This document shows, in pieces, positions 7,665 to 15,945 of a stretch of DNA of 37,672 bases. The notes below the pieces were generated by a model. That model was not told the origin of the DNA. It did not search any database and saw nothing but the letters and a program-made list of their open reading frames with translations. The stretch comes from Bacilli bacterium (GTDB taxonomy: Bacteria > Bacillota_I > Bacilli_A > RF39 > UBA660). The position numbers and the translations under genes are program-made. Each line of letters begins with the position of its first letter. Positions within the stretch are counted from its first letter, which is position 1. The stretch covers positions 1-37,672 of the forward strand of contig JAAWCI010000050.1 in NCBI GenBank assembly GCA_022793145.1. Direction: 5' to 3'.

Positions 7665-8783
7665 ATGATTACAAAAGAAAATTTAGATAAAGTAGAAAGA
7701 CATGCAAATGCAGGATATTTATTGACAGTAAAAACGCTAAAAGACTTTGGCTTTCATATTGGTGAAATAGCATATTTAATAGAAACAGGAAGGTTAATTG
7801 ATAGAAAAGATGGAAGCTACTGTTATTTTACACAAGAGAAAGAAGATTTTTGTGATTTTGAAAAGATTCCTTCTAAGGATCAAGTAATAGAACCATTACT
7901 ATCCATATTATTAGAAGAAAAAAGGCGAATTGATATTGATACAGGAGATCCAGATTGGAAGCTTTTAGAAGAAAAAAGCAAAATACTAGAAGCTAGAAAA
8001 GGAATCATTGTTTTAAAAGCAATGTCAGAAGAAAGACAACGCAAAATATGTCAATTTGCACAAGCAATTCCTTGTATCATTGCTTCTTCAATTGATCAAG
8101 GCTCAGAAAAGAAAAGCGTTATTTTAAAATTTCATATAAATGAACTGATAGACACTAATAGACTTATGAAAGCAGGAGATAGCGCCTATCACAAAAAAGC
8201 ATTTCGAAAATGTATAAAATATTACTTGGAAGCGTTTTCTCATTTTAGAAAACCTTCTCCTTATTTGTATGGAAGATTAGGACTTTCTTATATGAAAATA
8301 GGACAAACCAGAAAAGCAGCCGAATTTTTAACTGTTGCTGATTCACTATATAAAATAGCAGGAAAACATTGCCGATTTTCAGATTTAATTGAAGACTTGA
8401 AAAGAAAAAACAAAAAGACTGGTGATAGAAAATTTCATGTTCCATTTGAGGAATCAGACTTTCAAAATAATATGAATGAATATTATGGTTTAGAAGCGAT
8501 AGAAGAAATGGCAGCCTTTGTATCAAGCGGAAAAACAATAGAAGAAGTACAGGAAAAATTTTCCTTAACAGAAGAACAAACTACTTTATTAATGCTTGTA
8601 TTTGCTAGAGTTTGTTATACAAATGGAGACTTTATTTTAGGAGATCAATATTTAAGAAAAGTAGAAAAAAGAAAGAATAAAACAAAACAAATCAAACAGT
8701 TATTAGAGGAAATTAGAAGAAAGAAGAAGTTCTATAAAAATCAAGTTTCTGAGGACGCAAAATCTTTTATATTAACAAGATAG
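7665..8783 (+). CDS. Uncharacterised protein with TPR-like helices
   Basis: The 372-residue protein is probably cytoplasmic. Residues 1-60 (YLLTVKTLKDFGFHIGEIAYLIETGRLI) look like a small helical recognition domain. After about residue 160 there are TPR-like helix pairs: AGDSAYHKKAFRKCIKYYLEAF, then LYGRLGLSYMKIGQTRKAAEFL, and later ARVCYTNGDFILGDQYLRK. TPR repeats usually bind other proteins. The ATG at 7665 follows GGGGGG by 7 bases; the upstream in-frame ATG at 7632 lies over the probable -10. It is a single-gene unit between terminators. No close family is recognised. Confidence 0.7.
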   Translation: MITKENLDKVERHANAGYLLTVKTLKDFGFHIGEIAYLIETGRLIDRKDGSYCYFTQEKEDFCDFEKIPSKDQVIEPLLSILLEEKRRIDIDTGDPDWKLLEEKSKILEARKGIIVLKAMSEERQRKICQFAQAIPCIIASSIDQGSEKKSVILKFHINELIDTNRLMKAGDSAYHKKAFRKCIKYYLEAFSHFRKPSPYLYGRLGLSYMKIGQTRKAAEFLTVADSLYKIAGKHCRFSDLIEDLKRKNKKTGDRKFHVPFEESDFQNNMNEYYGLEAIEEMAAFVSSGKTIEEVQEKFSLTEEQTTLLMLVFARVCYTNGDFILGDQYLRKVEKRKNKTKQIKQLLEEIRRKKKFYKNQVSEDAKSFILTR

Positions 8784-8807
8784 TTATGATATTTGTCATA
8801 ACTTTTT
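8782..8807 (+). terminator. Rho-independent terminator
   Basis: AGTTATGA (8782-8789) and TCATAACT (8796-8803) form a perfect 8-base stem, followed by T residues. The first arm overlaps the stop codon. Confidence 0.8.
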
Positions 8808-8860
8808 CTTTTGGTTTTATTTTCCTATGGATTTTGATATAATAGAATAGAGGTAAGAAT

Positions 8861-9445
8861 ATGAAAAAGAATGATGCAATGTTATATCGTTTCGCCAGAC
8901 CAATAATTACTGGACTATTTAAAACTTTTTTTACGCCAAAAATAGTAGGAAAAGAAAACATTCCAATTTCTGGGAGAATTATTTTAGCAGGAAATCATAC
9001 AAGTAACTTTGATTGTTTGCTTTTAATCAGTTCTACAAAAAGATCTATTCATTTCTTAGCAAAAAAAGAATTATGGACTGGCCCTAAAAAAATTATTTTT
9101 GGAAATATGGGATTGATTCCTGTTGATCGAAGTAAAAAAGATCATAAGTCTTTAGAGGCAGCAGAGAATTATTTAAAAAGTGAGTGCTTAATTGGAATTT
9201 TCCCAGAAGGTACCACGGAAAAACAAAAAGGAAAAATTCTTCCATTTAAAATGGGAGCTATAAAAATGGCTGTAGATACGAATACCAAAATAGTTCCATT
9301 TGCGATTTCAGGGAATTACTCTTTGTTTTCAAGAAATTTAAAGATTATATTTGGTGATCCAATATCTATTAAGAATAATGACCTAGAAAAAGAAAAAGAA
9401 AGCTTAGAAAAAACGATTCAAAAATTAATGAGAGGTGATTTATAG
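8861..9445 (+). CDS. plsC: 1-acyl-glycerol-3-phosphate acyltransferase, PlsC-like (first copy)
   Basis: This 194-residue membrane-associated acyltransferase has the catalytic HX4D motif (H46 and D51 in NHTSNFD), the substrate-binding IFPEGT and the following LPFKMGA block, and the VPFAISG strand. PlsC enzymes add the second fatty acyl chain to lysophosphatidic acid. Length and motif order are normal for the short Gram-positive form. AGAGGT lies before the ATG. The stop overlaps by one base with the start of the acyl ligase gene, so the two are translationally coupled. Whether it acts on lysophosphatidic acid or another lysolipid is inference. Confidence 0.88.
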   Translation: MKKNDAMLYRFARPIITGLFKTFFTPKIVGKENIPISGRIILAGNHTSNFDCLLLISSTKRSIHFLAKKELWTGPKKIIFGNMGLIPVDRSKKDHKSLEAAENYLKSECLIGIFPEGTTEKQKGKILPFKMGAIKMAVDTNTKIVPFAISGNYSLFSRNLKIIFGDPISIKNNDLEKEKESLEKTIQKLMRGDL

Positions 9446-11178
9446 TGTCTATATTTGATATCTTTAGACGAAAAAAAGAAATACCAGCTCCTTGGAGTAA
9501 ATATTATAAAGAAGAAGACTTAAACATTAAAATTCCAAATATTAGTATGTATGAACAAGTAAAAAGAAGTGGCGCCAAATATCCAAACTATACAGCTTAT
9601 GAGTATTTCGGAAGAAAAACGAACTATAAAACATTTTTAAAGGAAATTGATGCAGCGGCAGCAGCTTTCAAAGTCATGGGGATAAAAAAAGGAGATATCA
9701 TAACATTATGTATGCCAAATGTTCCAGAAGTTTTAATTTCCTTATACGGACTTAATAAATTGGGAGCGATTGCCAATATGCTTCATCCTCTTTCGGCGGA
9801 AGAAGAAATCAAAGAGAACTTGCTTTCAACAAAAAGTGAATATTTAGTTATGATTGATATGTTTTATCACAAAATAGAAAAAAACATAGAAGAGACAAAA
9901 GTAAAAAAAGTTATTTTTGTTTCTGCTAGCGATTCTATGGGCATTTTGATGAAGATTGGCTACAAATTAACACAAGGTAGGAAGTTTTTAAAATATCCAA
10001 AAAAAGACCAATTCTTAAATTGGAAACAATTTATGAAATTGTCCAAAAAGTCAATCGAGAGAATAGACATGAAATTTGGAAAGGATACTCCAGCAGTAAT
10101 TATCCATAGTGGTGGAACAAGTGGCACACCAAAAAATGTTGTTATCCAAAATAGAGCTTTTCTTTTGGCAGCAAAGCAAGAACAAATTTCCTTAAAAAAA
10201 TTGAGGCCTGGAGATTGCTGTTTAGCAATTATGCCAAATTTTCATGGTTTTGGTCTCAGTGTATTGATGCATACTCCTTTAGCGCTTGGCTGTTATACAA
10301 TTTTAGTACCCCAATTTAATTCTAAAAAATTTGATATTTTATTTAAAAAAACGAAACCAACTTGTGTTTTAGGAGTACCAACTTTATTTGAAGCTCTTTC
10401 TGAAAACAATAATATAAAACATTTGGATTTGTCATTCTTAAAATATGCAGTGAGTGGAGGAGATCTTTTAAATAGCAATTTAGAAAATAAAATTAATGAA
10501 TATTTCAAAGCACATAACTCTCAGGCTAGAATTACCCAAGGATACGGATTATCTGAAGCTTTAGCTGCTGTATGCTTGGCAGCAGATGACGTTAATAAAA
10601 GTGGATCAGTTGGAATTCCACTAGCAGGAAATCATGTGAAAATTATTGATCCAGCAACAAGAGAAACACTTCCTTATAACGAAGTGGGAGAAATTGTAAT
10701 CCACACGAAAGCACTTATGATGGGGTATTTAAATAATGAGGCAGAAACCAACGAAGCATTACAAGTTCATAAGGATGGGCATGTATGGCTACATACAGGA
10801 GACCTAGGATATATGGATGAAGACGGATTTGTTTTTTATAAAGGAAGGCAAAAGAGAATGATTATTTCCAGTGGTTATAACGTATTTCCTTCCCACATAG
10901 AAGAAGTGATAGAAGCACATCCAGCTGTTTTACAATGTACAGTAGTTGGAATACCTCATTCATATAAAGGGGAAGTTCCAAAAGCTTTTATTGTATTAAA
11001 AGAAGGATTTCATGGACTATTTATCAAATCAGAAATTAAAGAATATTGTAAAAAAAACATGGCTAAATATATGGTTCCAGCTGAATTTGTTTATCGAAAA
11101 AAATTGCCAAAAACGAAACTGGGAAAAGTAGATTTTATAAAATTACAAAGTGATATAGGAGTTGATGATGATGAATAA
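9445..11178 (+). CDS. AMP-forming acyl-CoA/acyl-ACP ligase
   Basis: The 577-residue protein belongs to the ANL adenylating family. Visible motifs are the phosphate loop IIHSGGTSGTPKN (about 218-230), QGYGLSEA (about 363-370), the LHTGDLGYMDEDGFVFYKGR segment with its ATP-binding aspartate, the hinge MIISSGYNVFPSHIEEVI, and the C-terminal catalytic lysine in PKTKLGKVDF. It should activate a carboxylic acid, most likely a fatty acid, to an acyl-AMP and then a thioester. Its place between two PlsC genes supports a fatty-acid substrate. The GTG start follows AGAGGTGAT and overlaps the previous stop by one base. The carrier (CoA or ACP) is undetermined. Confidence 0.9.
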   Translation: MSIFDIFRRKKEIPAPWSKYYKEEDLNIKIPNISMYEQVKRSGAKYPNYTAYEYFGRKTNYKTFLKEIDAAAAAFKVMGIKKGDIITLCMPNVPEVLISLYGLNKLGAIANMLHPLSAEEEIKENLLSTKSEYLVMIDMFYHKIEKNIEETKVKKVIFVSASDSMGILMKIGYKLTQGRKFLKYPKKDQFLNWKQFMKLSKKSIERIDMKFGKDTPAVIIHSGGTSGTPKNVVIQNRAFLLAAKQEQISLKKLRPGDCCLAIMPNFHGFGLSVLMHTPLALGCYTILVPQFNSKKFDILFKKTKPTCVLGVPTLFEALSENNNIKHLDLSFLKYAVSGGDLLNSNLENKINEYFKAHNSQARITQGYGLSEALAAVCLAADDVNKSGSVGIPLAGNHVKIIDPATRETLPYNEVGEIVIHTKALMMGYLNNEAETNEALQVHKDGHVWLHTGDLGYMDEDGFVFYKGRQKRMIISSGYNVFPSHIEEVIEAHPAVLQCTVVGIPHSYKGEVPKAFIVLKEGFHGLFIKSEIKEYCKKNMAKYMVPAEFVYRKKLPKTKLGKVDFIKLQSDIGVDDDE

Positions 11179-11764
11179 AAAAGTACCATTTTTATATAAA
11201 TTTGGAAAAATAATTCTGGGACCTATTTTTAAGTGGTATTATCATCCAACCATTATAGGAGCAGAGAACATTCCTTCTACAGGTTCTATTTTAATTGTTG
11301 GGAATCACAAACATCTATATGACCAGTGTTTAACGATTATTGCTACTAGAAGAGGAATACACTACATGGCTAAAAAAGAATACTTTGATGATAAAAAAGT
11401 AGCTTGGTTTTTTAAAGGAACAGGATGTATTTCAGTCGATAGAAGTAAAAAAGATGAGCACTCAAAAGAATTGGCTTTATCTGTTTTAAAAGATGGAGGA
11501 GCTGTAGGCTTATTCCCAGAAGGAACTAGAAACAAAACAGAAGAATTTCTTTTGCCATTTAAATTTGGTGCAGTTAGTATGGCGAGTAAAACCGACTCTT
11601 ATTTGGTACCATTTGGAATTACAGGAGATTATGTTTTTAGAAGTAAAAATCTGGTAATTCGATACGGAAAGCCGTTTAAAGTTGGAGAAATGACATTAAA
11701 AGAAGCCAATCAGTATCTCCATGATGAAGTAGAAGCTTTGATGAAACAAAATTTAAACATGTAA
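11168..11764 (+). CDS. plsC: 1-acyl-glycerol-3-phosphate acyltransferase, PlsC-like (second copy)
   Basis: This 198-residue protein is a second PlsC-type acyltransferase: HX4D in NHKHLYDQ, VDRSKKD, LFPEGTRNK and LPFKFGAVSMA. It is clearly related to the first copy (both open with a LYKF/LYRF-type start and an ENIPSTG/ENIPISG segment) but differs in the HX4D interior, so it may use a different acceptor. AGGAG (11157-11161) sits in the end of the ligase gene. Three ATG codons in a row (11165, 11168, 11171) are possible starts; 11168 gives the best spacing. It overlaps the ligase gene and is followed by a terminator. Confidence 0.87.
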   Translation: MMNKKVPFLYKFGKIILGPIFKWYYHPTIIGAENIPSTGSILIVGNHKHLYDQCLTIIATRRGIHYMAKKEYFDDKKVAWFFKGTGCISVDRSKKDEHSKELALSVLKDGGAVGLFPEGTRNKTEEFLLPFKFGAVSMASKTDSYLVPFGITGDYVFRSKNLVIRYGKPFKVGEMTLKEANQYLHDEVEALMKQNLNM

Positions 11765-11771
11765 AATTTGA

Positions 11772-11801
11772 AAAGTTTTCTAGTGAACAGAAGACTTTTT
11801 T
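11772..11801 (+). terminator. Terminator of the lipid operon
   Basis: AAAGTTTTCT (11772-11781) pairs with AGAAGACTTT (11789-11798) with one wobble pair, then T residues. A TATAAT at 11804-11809 immediately after probably serves the next operon. Confidence 0.75.
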
Positions 11802-11831
11802 GGTATAATAATTAAGAATGGAGGATAAACT

Positions 11832-13235
11832 ATGTCATTAAAAGATAAATTGGGGAGTACTTTAAAGCAGGCAACAAATTATTTAGGAAACGTTAACATA
11901 AAAGATAAAGTGATTGAAATGAAAGATAAAACAATCGATAAAGTAAAAGGGATTGATAATCCAGATCATTATACTGCACCAGTAGGATTTGAATTGTTTA
12001 AAATCCCAGTAGCAATTAGCACTGCAGAAATTACAAGAACATTAGATAAGGTAGAACCATTTCATTTGAAAGAAAAAGATAAGATCATAGATGCTTATGT
12101 AAGATTGCTATCATTATTAGGACAAGATGAAACAATTATAAACGCCATAACTGCAACAATGAAAAAAACATACTTGATTGTTTGGACGAGCAAAGATAGA
12201 CTTTTGATTGTTCACAAAGAACATTATAAAGTGTTGCCAAGAGAGGAAATGAAGTCTTTCAAAGTGATTGGAACAGGAGCTTTTGGATTAATTTTTACTT
12301 TAAATCAATATCAGTTTACAGGAAACGAAAAATCAAAGGTATATTGTTTTATTCGGTCTTATTGCCATGAGAATACCAATCCATATATATTTACTCCATA
12401 TATTTCTATATCAAAAACACTCAATTATTATGAACGCTTTAAATATGGAAAGCTTGCTAAAGAAAATGATGCAATCAATGAAAATAAAGAACTAAGCATA
12501 TTGTTTGAACCAACTGAATTTCCACTGGTAAGCATCTATGGAACATTTGTTGATAAAAAATATGTGATAGCACTTTCAACAAATAGAAAAATATATTTGA
12601 TTGATCAAAATGAATATACAGTGGTCCCAATGAACCATATTAAGAAGATTGAACTTATGAATAAAGGTATGTTTAGCTATGAATTCTATATGGACAATTA
12701 TTACTTTACTGGAAGTGGTCCAGAAGCAAGTGTTATCAAATTTATTGAATATATAAATAACCCAGATTGTTACGAAAATGCTAGAAATGAGTTTTTAAAA
12801 GCCAATCAAGTTTTGGTAACTTTCCCATTTGCTAACGCTATATCTTATCAGACTCCAGGAGGAGAAGGACTTGTTGTTAGTGCCTCTGGAAACAGCTTTT
12901 TAGTAAGCCATGGAATGAACCAAATGGAAATGTATTCTAAAAATGATTTTGACCGCTATGAGCTATTAATGGAATTAGGCATTAATAAAGATGATATGTG
13001 GAATGTAGAAAATGCGAAACTAGAGGAAAAAAAGACAATAACAAAAGAAGAAGCCATCTATAACTATGATAAAGTAAGAGTGCGAATCTTTATAAAACAT
13101 AAATTAGAACATGTAGTAGAAATACCTTTTATTTTAATGAAAAAAGTTGTTTACCATGAAATTGAAGAAACGACAGAAGCAGGAACAGTAGTTACTCAAG
13201 AATTTTTAGATAAATTAGATCGTTTTAAATATTAG
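11832..13235 (+). CDS. Uncharacterised protein with two PH-like domains
   Basis: The 467-residue protein has an amphipathic, lysine-rich start (about 1-45, KDKLGSTLKQATNYLG) without a clear signal peptide. Two similar blocks follow. Block one, near residues 115-165, runs from YLIVWTSKDRLLIVHKE to YQFTG. Block two, near 247-300, runs from YVIALSTNRKIYLIDQNEY to YYFTG. Both show short strands ending in a Y-x-F-T-G motif, as in bacterial PH-like domains. The rest is strand-rich. It heads a probable four-gene operon reaching 15018, with a TATAAT 22 bases upstream and GGAGG before the ATG. No function can be assigned. Confidence 0.72.
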   Translation: MSLKDKLGSTLKQATNYLGNVNIKDKVIEMKDKTIDKVKGIDNPDHYTAPVGFELFKIPVAISTAEITRTLDKVEPFHLKEKDKIIDAYVRLLSLLGQDETIINAITATMKKTYLIVWTSKDRLLIVHKEHYKVLPREEMKSFKVIGTGAFGLIFTLNQYQFTGNEKSKVYCFIRSYCHENTNPYIFTPYISISKTLNYYERFKYGKLAKENDAINENKELSILFEPTEFPLVSIYGTFVDKKYVIALSTNRKIYLIDQNEYTVVPMNHIKKIELMNKGMFSYEFYMDNYYFTGSGPEASVIKFIEYINNPDCYENARNEFLKANQVLVTFPFANAISYQTPGGEGLVVSASGNSFLVSHGMNQMEMYSKNDFDRYELLMELGINKDDMWNVENAKLEEKKTITKEEAIYNYDKVRVRIFIKHKLEHVVEIPFILMKKVVYHEIEETTEAGTVVTQEFLDKLDRFKY

Positions 13236-13248
13236 AAAGAGGCAAAGA

Positions 13249-13983
13249 ATGACAGTTATATTATTATCACCAGATGGAAAAAAATTTGAGTTAGAGTGGG
13301 AAGACTTATTGGAATGTAGTAAACAAATATGTGAGCAATGGATTTCAGAATCGGAAGAGAATAAAAGAATTTTTGATTCTTATGCATCACAATATACATT
13401 GTTTACTCCTTATTATGATTTCCTATTACACCGACTTCGATATATACAAGTAGGATTTCCTTTTTTTGAAAACGCATGTGCAATTCCAAGCTTACATTTT
13501 AAGAAAATAATATCTTTGGATGGAGAGGACCCATTAAACTATGATTATTTGAAAAATAGAAAGAATCAATTTTGTTTAGATATTTATACAGGTTCAGATA
13601 AGCAATTAGACTATCAAAAGCCATACAGTGAATATAAAGAAGGATTTTTACTTCCAGATGGTTCTTTAATTTCTATAGACCAATTAGGAAATCATAAAAA
13701 TATTGCCTATGCATATTTGCTTCAAAAAATGATTGAGGATCCTTCTTTGTTGACTGATTATTTGAATTATAAGGACAAAATAGGAGATATCAGAGAATAC
13801 TTTTTTTATAGATTGGGCTGTGCTCAAACTTTTGGTTTAGAATGTAGAGTTGCAATTTATGATGTTGCTTTATTAACGTCAATTCAAAGAAAATTATTGA
13901 ATTCTATGGATTTAGATAGTGATTTGCAAAACTCTATTTTAGAAGAATTTCAAAATCCATTTACATCGGAGATAAGGAAGTGA
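13249..13983 (+). CDS. Uncharacterised protein, second gene of operon
   Basis: This 244-residue protein has no membrane span or signal peptide and matches no family I know. It starts MTVILLSPDGKKFELEWEDLL and has a second similar phrase in the middle (EGFLLPDGSLISIDQLGNHKN), both looking like a strand-turn-strand followed by a helix. The second half is helical and contains LQKMIEDPSLLTDYLNY. The gene starts 13 bases after the previous stop. Its own stop (TGA at 13981-13983) lies just before the start of the next gene, so the operon is tight. Confidence 0.65.
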   Translation: MTVILLSPDGKKFELEWEDLLECSKQICEQWISESEENKRIFDSYASQYTLFTPYYDFLLHRLRYIQVGFPFFENACAIPSLHFKKIISLDGEDPLNYDYLKNRKNQFCLDIYTGSDKQLDYQKPYSEYKEGFLLPDGSLISIDQLGNHKNIAYAYLLQKMIEDPSLLTDYLNYKDKIGDIREYFFYRLGCAQTFGLECRVAIYDVALLTSIQRKLLNSMDLDSDLQNSILEEFQNPFTSEIRK

Positions 13984-13988
13984 TATGC

Positions 13989-14267
13989 ATGAAAATTAAT
14001 GGTTATAATGTTAATATTGATTCCTTAATGGAGGATTTAAATATTGATCATGATTTTTATATAAAACGGAAAAACGGATTAATGTTAAAAGATTCACAAA
14101 TAAAAATATTAGAGCGTTACCACATTTTTTATCAAAATTACAATAGTCTTTCTTCTTTATTATTTGAAATAGAAGAAGTTTTAAATGAAATGCCAGAAGC
14201 AGAAGAACTTGAAAAAGTATCGGAAGAATTATCAGAGCTTCATTATTATAACGAAACAAATAAATAG
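13989..14267 (+). CDS. Small uncharacterised protein, third gene of operon
   Basis: This 92-residue, mainly helical, acidic protein has an N-terminal part (KINGYNVNIDSLMEDLNI) and a C-terminal helix rich in glutamate (EIEEVLNEMPEAEELEKVSEELSEL). AAGGA at 13974-13978 is 10 bases before the chosen ATG; an in-frame GTG at 13980 is too close to it. It sits between two unknown genes with almost no spacing, so it may be a partner subunit. I recognise no family. Confidence 0.62.
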   Translation: MKINGYNVNIDSLMEDLNIDHDFYIKRKNGLMLKDSQIKILERYHIFYQNYNSLSSLLFEIEEVLNEMPEAEELEKVSEELSELHYYNETNK

Positions 14268-14274
14268 GAGTATT

Positions 14275-15018
14275 ATGGAATTATTAGAAAAAATAGAAAT
14301 TTTATTATCATATTATAAGAAGGGAATATTAGGAGGAGAATTCATGCCAGAGGATGAAAATCCAAATTTAGAAAAGTCATCTTGTCAAAATTATTTGTAT
14401 TTTACACTTCCTATGGCATTAAATTATCAAAGGAATTCTTATACATTATGGGAAAGTGCTAATAAAACATATAATGATGCAGAAACACGTTTTGTATTTG
14501 ATCCTAAAAAAGTAGTGGAATCAAGTTTTGAAAAAGTTCAAGAAGCCCTTACAAAATATAAAGTAGCACTTCAAAAAAATAAACAAACAGAAGTCTGGAT
14601 AAGACTTTGTAATACTATTGTGAATGATTTTGATGGAGATGTTAGAAATATCTTTTTGAAATTTCATAACAATGTGAATGAAATCCGAAAGTTTATGCAA
14701 ATAGAAGAAAAGAAAAAATTTCCATATTTATCAGGAACAAAAATTTGTAATTATTGGCTTTATGTAATGAGTCAGTATGCAGATCAAAGGTATGAAGACC
14801 CAGAGAACTTAACAGTTGCTCCAGATACTCATCTATGTAAAGCTACTTACCATTTGGGGCTGATTACAGAAGAGGAGCTAAACTCTAACAATGTTCAGAA
14901 ACTGGTTATTGAGAGGTGGAATCAGGCTTTAAAAGGGACCAAATATCACCCAATAGATATTCATACCCCATTATGGCTTTGGAGTCGAAATGGTTTTAAA
15001 AAGATTGAAAAAGAATAA
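14275..15018 (+). CDS. Probable helix-hairpin-helix DNA glycosylase/lyase (AGOG-like)
   Basis: The 247-residue protein appears to be a helix-hairpin-helix base-excision enzyme. FPYLSGTKICNYWL (149-162) aligns with the hairpin LPGVGRKTANVVL of endonuclease III, placing K156 at the catalytic lysine. VAPDTHLCKATYHLGLI (181-197) aligns with VDTHVFRV, giving D184 as the catalytic aspartate. The N-terminal ALNYQRNSYTLWESA fits the first helices. There is no iron-sulphur cysteine cluster. The lysine-aspartate gap of 28 and the length resemble archaeal AGOG enzymes that remove 8-oxoguanine. The start is ATG 14275, after AGGAG; an upstream in-frame ATG lies inside the previous gene. This is a motif-based inference. 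Confidence 0.6.
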   Translation: MELLEKIEILLSYYKKGILGGEFMPEDENPNLEKSSCQNYLYFTLPMALNYQRNSYTLWESANKTYNDAETRFVFDPKKVVESSFEKVQEALTKYKVALQKNKQTEVWIRLCNTIVNDFDGDVRNIFLKFHNNVNEIRKFMQIEEKKKFPYLSGTKICNYWLYVMSQYADQRYEDPENLTVAPDTHLCKATYHLGLITEEELNSNNVQKLVIERWNQALKGTKYHPIDIHTPLWLWSRNGFKKIEKE

Positions 15019-15034
15019 AAATATTCTTTTTTTT
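15009..15034 (+). terminator. Terminator of the 11.8-15.0 kb operon
   Basis: AAAAGAATA (15009-15017) pairs with TATTCTTTT (15022-15030) around AAAA, followed by more T residues. The stop codon lies at the end of the first arm. Confidence 0.75.
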
Positions 15035-15111
15035 GTTGGCGTTTTACTATTGCTTTTCAATGATTATTCAAGATTCAATTGATTTGTTTTTAAAAAAATG
15101 ATAAAAAGTAG

Positions 15112-15140
15112 TTGACAAATTAAAATCTTTTTCATATAAT
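15112..15140 (+). promoter_or_regulatory. Consensus sigma-A promoter of the NAD salvage operon
   Basis: Perfect TTGACA (15112-15117), 17-base spacer and perfect TATAAT (15135-15140). The start site should be near 15147, leaving a leader of about 70 bases. The leader holds a small inverted repeat, ACAGA (15148-15152) and TCTGT (15161-15165). Confidence 0.85.
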
Positions 15141-15185
15141 GTTATTAACAGAAGGGCCAATCTGTATAAATTTTAATTAAAGATA

Positions 15186-15199
15186 TTAACAAAAAGATA
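15186..15199 (+). repeat. Leader repeat, copy 1
   Basis: TTAACAAAAAGATA occurs here and at 15916-15929. Each copy is followed within a few bases by AGAAGGA ahead of a start codon, so about 22 of 25 bases match. It may be a duplicated translation-start region. Confidence 0.6.
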
Positions 15200-15216
15200 A
15201 TAAGAAGGAGATTAAA

Positions 15217-15906
15217 ATGGAAGAAAAAGAAATATGGAAGCTAGTTCAAAATTGGATTTCGATAGAAAAACATAAAGAAGATAAAAACTTTTTAGAACAT
15301 ATAGCTTCTTTAAATCATCAAAACGAAAGGCTGAAACCTTACAATTTAGAACTGTATTATGGAAAAAGAGATACTAGAAAGAAATCGATATATTTCATTA
15401 TTACACCATATTTGATTCAAGTGTATCAAGGAACTATAACAGAAGTGAATGGAAGGCTTAAAATAGAAAGCTGGGAAATGTTAGAGCAAATTTCTTGTGA
15501 TTCTATTAGAATGCCAGAAATTATCGGAAGAGGAGAAGTACCTACAGAGCCGTTTGATTTAATAGCGCCATTCGTAAAAGAAGAAGCTTATATTTTGAAT
15601 GGACTTAGTAGTGGAAGTTTAAATTATTATCAAGAAAAGGATGAAAATGGTTTATATGGAAGAACATTAGAAACCGAACATTTTATTAAAATAGGTCCTA
15701 GAAAAGAACACAACCAATTAGATGTTCAAATTGAAAGAGCTTGTGTTTCAGATTTTCAGAACATAGAAGAATTAGAATTGTTACAAGATGGAGAAACAAT
15801 TTTGCCAATTTTAAAAAATCAAAGTCAAGGATCCTATTTGATTGCAATAGAAGCAATTAATAAGTTATTAGAAAATAAGGTAGGGAAAGTCTACCAATTA
15901 TTATAA
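15217..15906 (+). CDS. Uncharacterised first gene of the NAD salvage operon
   Basis: This 229-residue soluble protein is not recognised. It begins with a helical region (about 1-35), continues with strands (KKSIYFIITPYLIQVYQGTITEVNGRLKIESWEML), has a central RMPEIIGRGEVPTEPFDLIAPFVKEEAYILNG, and ends with a mixed segment YLIAIEAINKLLENKVGKVYQLL. There is no signal peptide or membrane span, so it is not the missing niacin transporter. It sits directly under a consensus promoter and 39 bases ahead of pncA, with the same leader repeat before both genes. The position suggests, but does not show, a role in NAD metabolism. Confidence 0.65.
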   Translation: MEEKEIWKLVQNWISIEKHKEDKNFLEHIASLNHQNERLKPYNLELYYGKRDTRKKSIYFIITPYLIQVYQGTITEVNGRLKIESWEMLEQISCDSIRMPEIIGRGEVPTEPFDLIAPFVKEEAYILNGLSSGSLNYYQEKDENGLYGRTLETEHFIKIGPRKEHNQLDVQIERACVSDFQNIEELELLQDGETILPILKNQSQGSYLIAIEAINKLLENKVGKVYQLL

Positions 15907-15915
15907 AATATATTT

Positions 15916-15929
15916 TTAACAAAAAGATA
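15916..15929 (+). repeat. Leader repeat, copy 2
   Basis: Second copy of TTAACAAAAAGATA, in the gap between the unknown gene and pncA, again followed by AAGAAGGA and a start codon. Confidence 0.6.
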
Positions 15930-15945
15930 GAAAGAAGGAAATGAA

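Noticed and set aside
15141..15216. Possible riboswitch in the leader of the NAD operon
   Set aside because: Only a 5-base hairpin and A+T-rich sequence are visible; none of the known NAD riboswitch cores can be recognised.
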